Positions 4,683-5,363 of a stretch of DNA of 5,363 nucleotides are shown piece by piece (position 1 is the first letter of the stretch; every line of letters starts with the position of its first letter). Origin of the DNA: an uncultured Bacteriovoracaceae bacterium (GTDB taxonomy: Bacteria > Bdellovibrionota > Bacteriovoracia > Bacteriovoracales > Bacteriovoracaceae); the NCBI GenBank assembly GCA_937923325.1, contig CAKZUQ010000049.1:1-5363 (forward strand), given 5' to 3'. The notes beneath the pieces are model-generated. The model was not told the DNA's origin. It worked only from the letters and a program-made list of their open reading frames with translations, and did no database searches. Position numbers and translations under genes: made by a program.

Positions 4683-5363
4683 ATGATGAATAAGAAACTA
4701 CTTCTTAGTGGTATTTTACTGCTTTCAACTTCAAATATTTTAGCTCAAGGCTTACCAGATGAGATTAATTATTCACCCTATTTTAACAATTATAGTGAAT
4801 TAGCAGAAGAGAGAGATTTTACAGAGGATTCACTAGAGAGTAGTAGGGTTTCTTTAGAGCAAATATTAAATTCAATTGATAGTAAGCATAGTTATATTGC
4901 TTTATTAAATAATCAGATTAGAAGTTATAAAAATGAAATTTTAGATTTAAACTCAGAATTGCCTAGAGTAGAGTCTGATAGGAGATCCACTACTGGTCAT
5001 TTAAACGGTGTAGAAAGTGAAATCTCTCGTTTAGAGCAAAGAGAGCGAAATATAAATAGAAATATCGCTAAAGAACGTCAGCACTTGCGTCCGATTCAAA
5101 GTGAAAAAGGTGAAAAAGAAAGAAAGCTTAGAGAAGAGACTAAAGAGTTTAAAAAAATCCAATCAGATATTAAGGCGAATAAATCCAAACTTGCTAGTAA
5201 CCAAGCGAAGATTAAGTCAAATATTAGCGCAATTGAAAAGGCCAAAGCACAAATTGTAAGTTTAAATAAGAAGAAAGCAAATCTTAGTAAAAGTCTATCA
5301 GAGTTAAATTCTAAAAAATCTCAATTAGAGTCATTATTAAGTAAACAAAACCAGCAAGTGAAA
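4683..5363 (+). CDS. Exported coiled-coil protein (3' partial)
   Basis: The frame is open from ATG 4683 to the window edge, 227 residues visible. A second ATG at 4686 is also possible; AAGGA at 4673-4677 lies 5 bases before the first and 8 before the second. Residues 1-22 are a signal peptide (MMNKKLLLSGILLLSTSNIL then AQ). An acidic, Tyr/Asn-containing linker follows to about residue 55. From about residue 58 to the edge the protein is strongly charged and helical with leucine/isoleucine heptad-like spacing, rich in Lys, Glu, Gln and Ser (SKLASNQAKIKSNISAIEKA, LNSKKSQLESLLSKQNQQ). This is a long coiled coil in the periplasm or envelope, of the kind seen in envelope tethers, adaptor hairpins and EnvC-like activators. 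No C-terminal domain is in view, so the specific role is open. Confidence 0.85.
   Translation, partial: MMNKKLLLSGILLLSTSNILAQGLPDEINYSPYFNNYSELAEERDFTEDSLESSRVSLEQILNSIDSKHSYIALLNNQIRSYKNEILDLNSELPRVESDRRSTTGHLNGVESEISRLEQRERNINRNIAKERQHLRPIQSEKGEKERKLREETKEFKKIQSDIKANKSKLASNQAKIKSNISAIEKAKAQIVSLNKKKANLSKSLSELNSKKSQLESLLSKQNQQVK

Overview
The window is visibly AT-rich. It carries a run of plus-strand genes for exported, lipid-anchored or membrane proteins, none of them a metabolic or housekeeping enzyme. The base composition, the density of signal peptides and lipoproteins, and the lineage-restricted look of the proteins suggest a Bacteriovorax/Halobacteriovorax-like member of the Bdellovibrionota. 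This is an inference from style; no marker gene proves it.

Layout. Bases 2-160 are the C-terminal end of an exported-looking protein, followed by two hairpins (173-254), the second a good intrinsic terminator. Bases 255-480 hold no convincing gene. Bases 481-3493 are the core: two tandem, tightly coupled paralogous genes. Each encodes an export signal, a short conserved motif (IPSGE in copy 1, IPAGE in copy 2), a charged helical region and a long Gly/Ser/Ala-rich hydrophobic region. Both reading frames are interrupted. Copy 1 (about 481-1707) needs one shift at an A8 tract (548-555), which separates the signal peptide from the body, and another near 1582-1614. With the second shift restored, its stop overlaps the start of copy 2 as ATGA. 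Copy 2 (1704-3493) is split into a lipoprotein half and a membrane-like half exactly at an in-frame A AAA AAC heptamer (2234-2240), where a -1 shift would join them into one protein of about 596 residues.

Bases 3494-3686 are non-coding and contain two hairpins. A second group follows: an exported protein with a YfiM/DUF2279-like core (3687-4352), a 43-residue signal-peptide-like small protein (4408-4539) with a strong ribosome binding site, and a hairpin that begins inside its last codons. From 4683 to the window edge runs the start of an exported coiled-coil protein.

The most interesting signal is the paralogous pair with its interrupted frames. The sequence alone cannot separate programmed or phase-variable frameshifting from early gene decay or homopolymer sequencing error. 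Two of the three breaks lie in A tracts, which fits all of these. No RNA gene, CRISPR array, insertion sequence or attachment site was seen.
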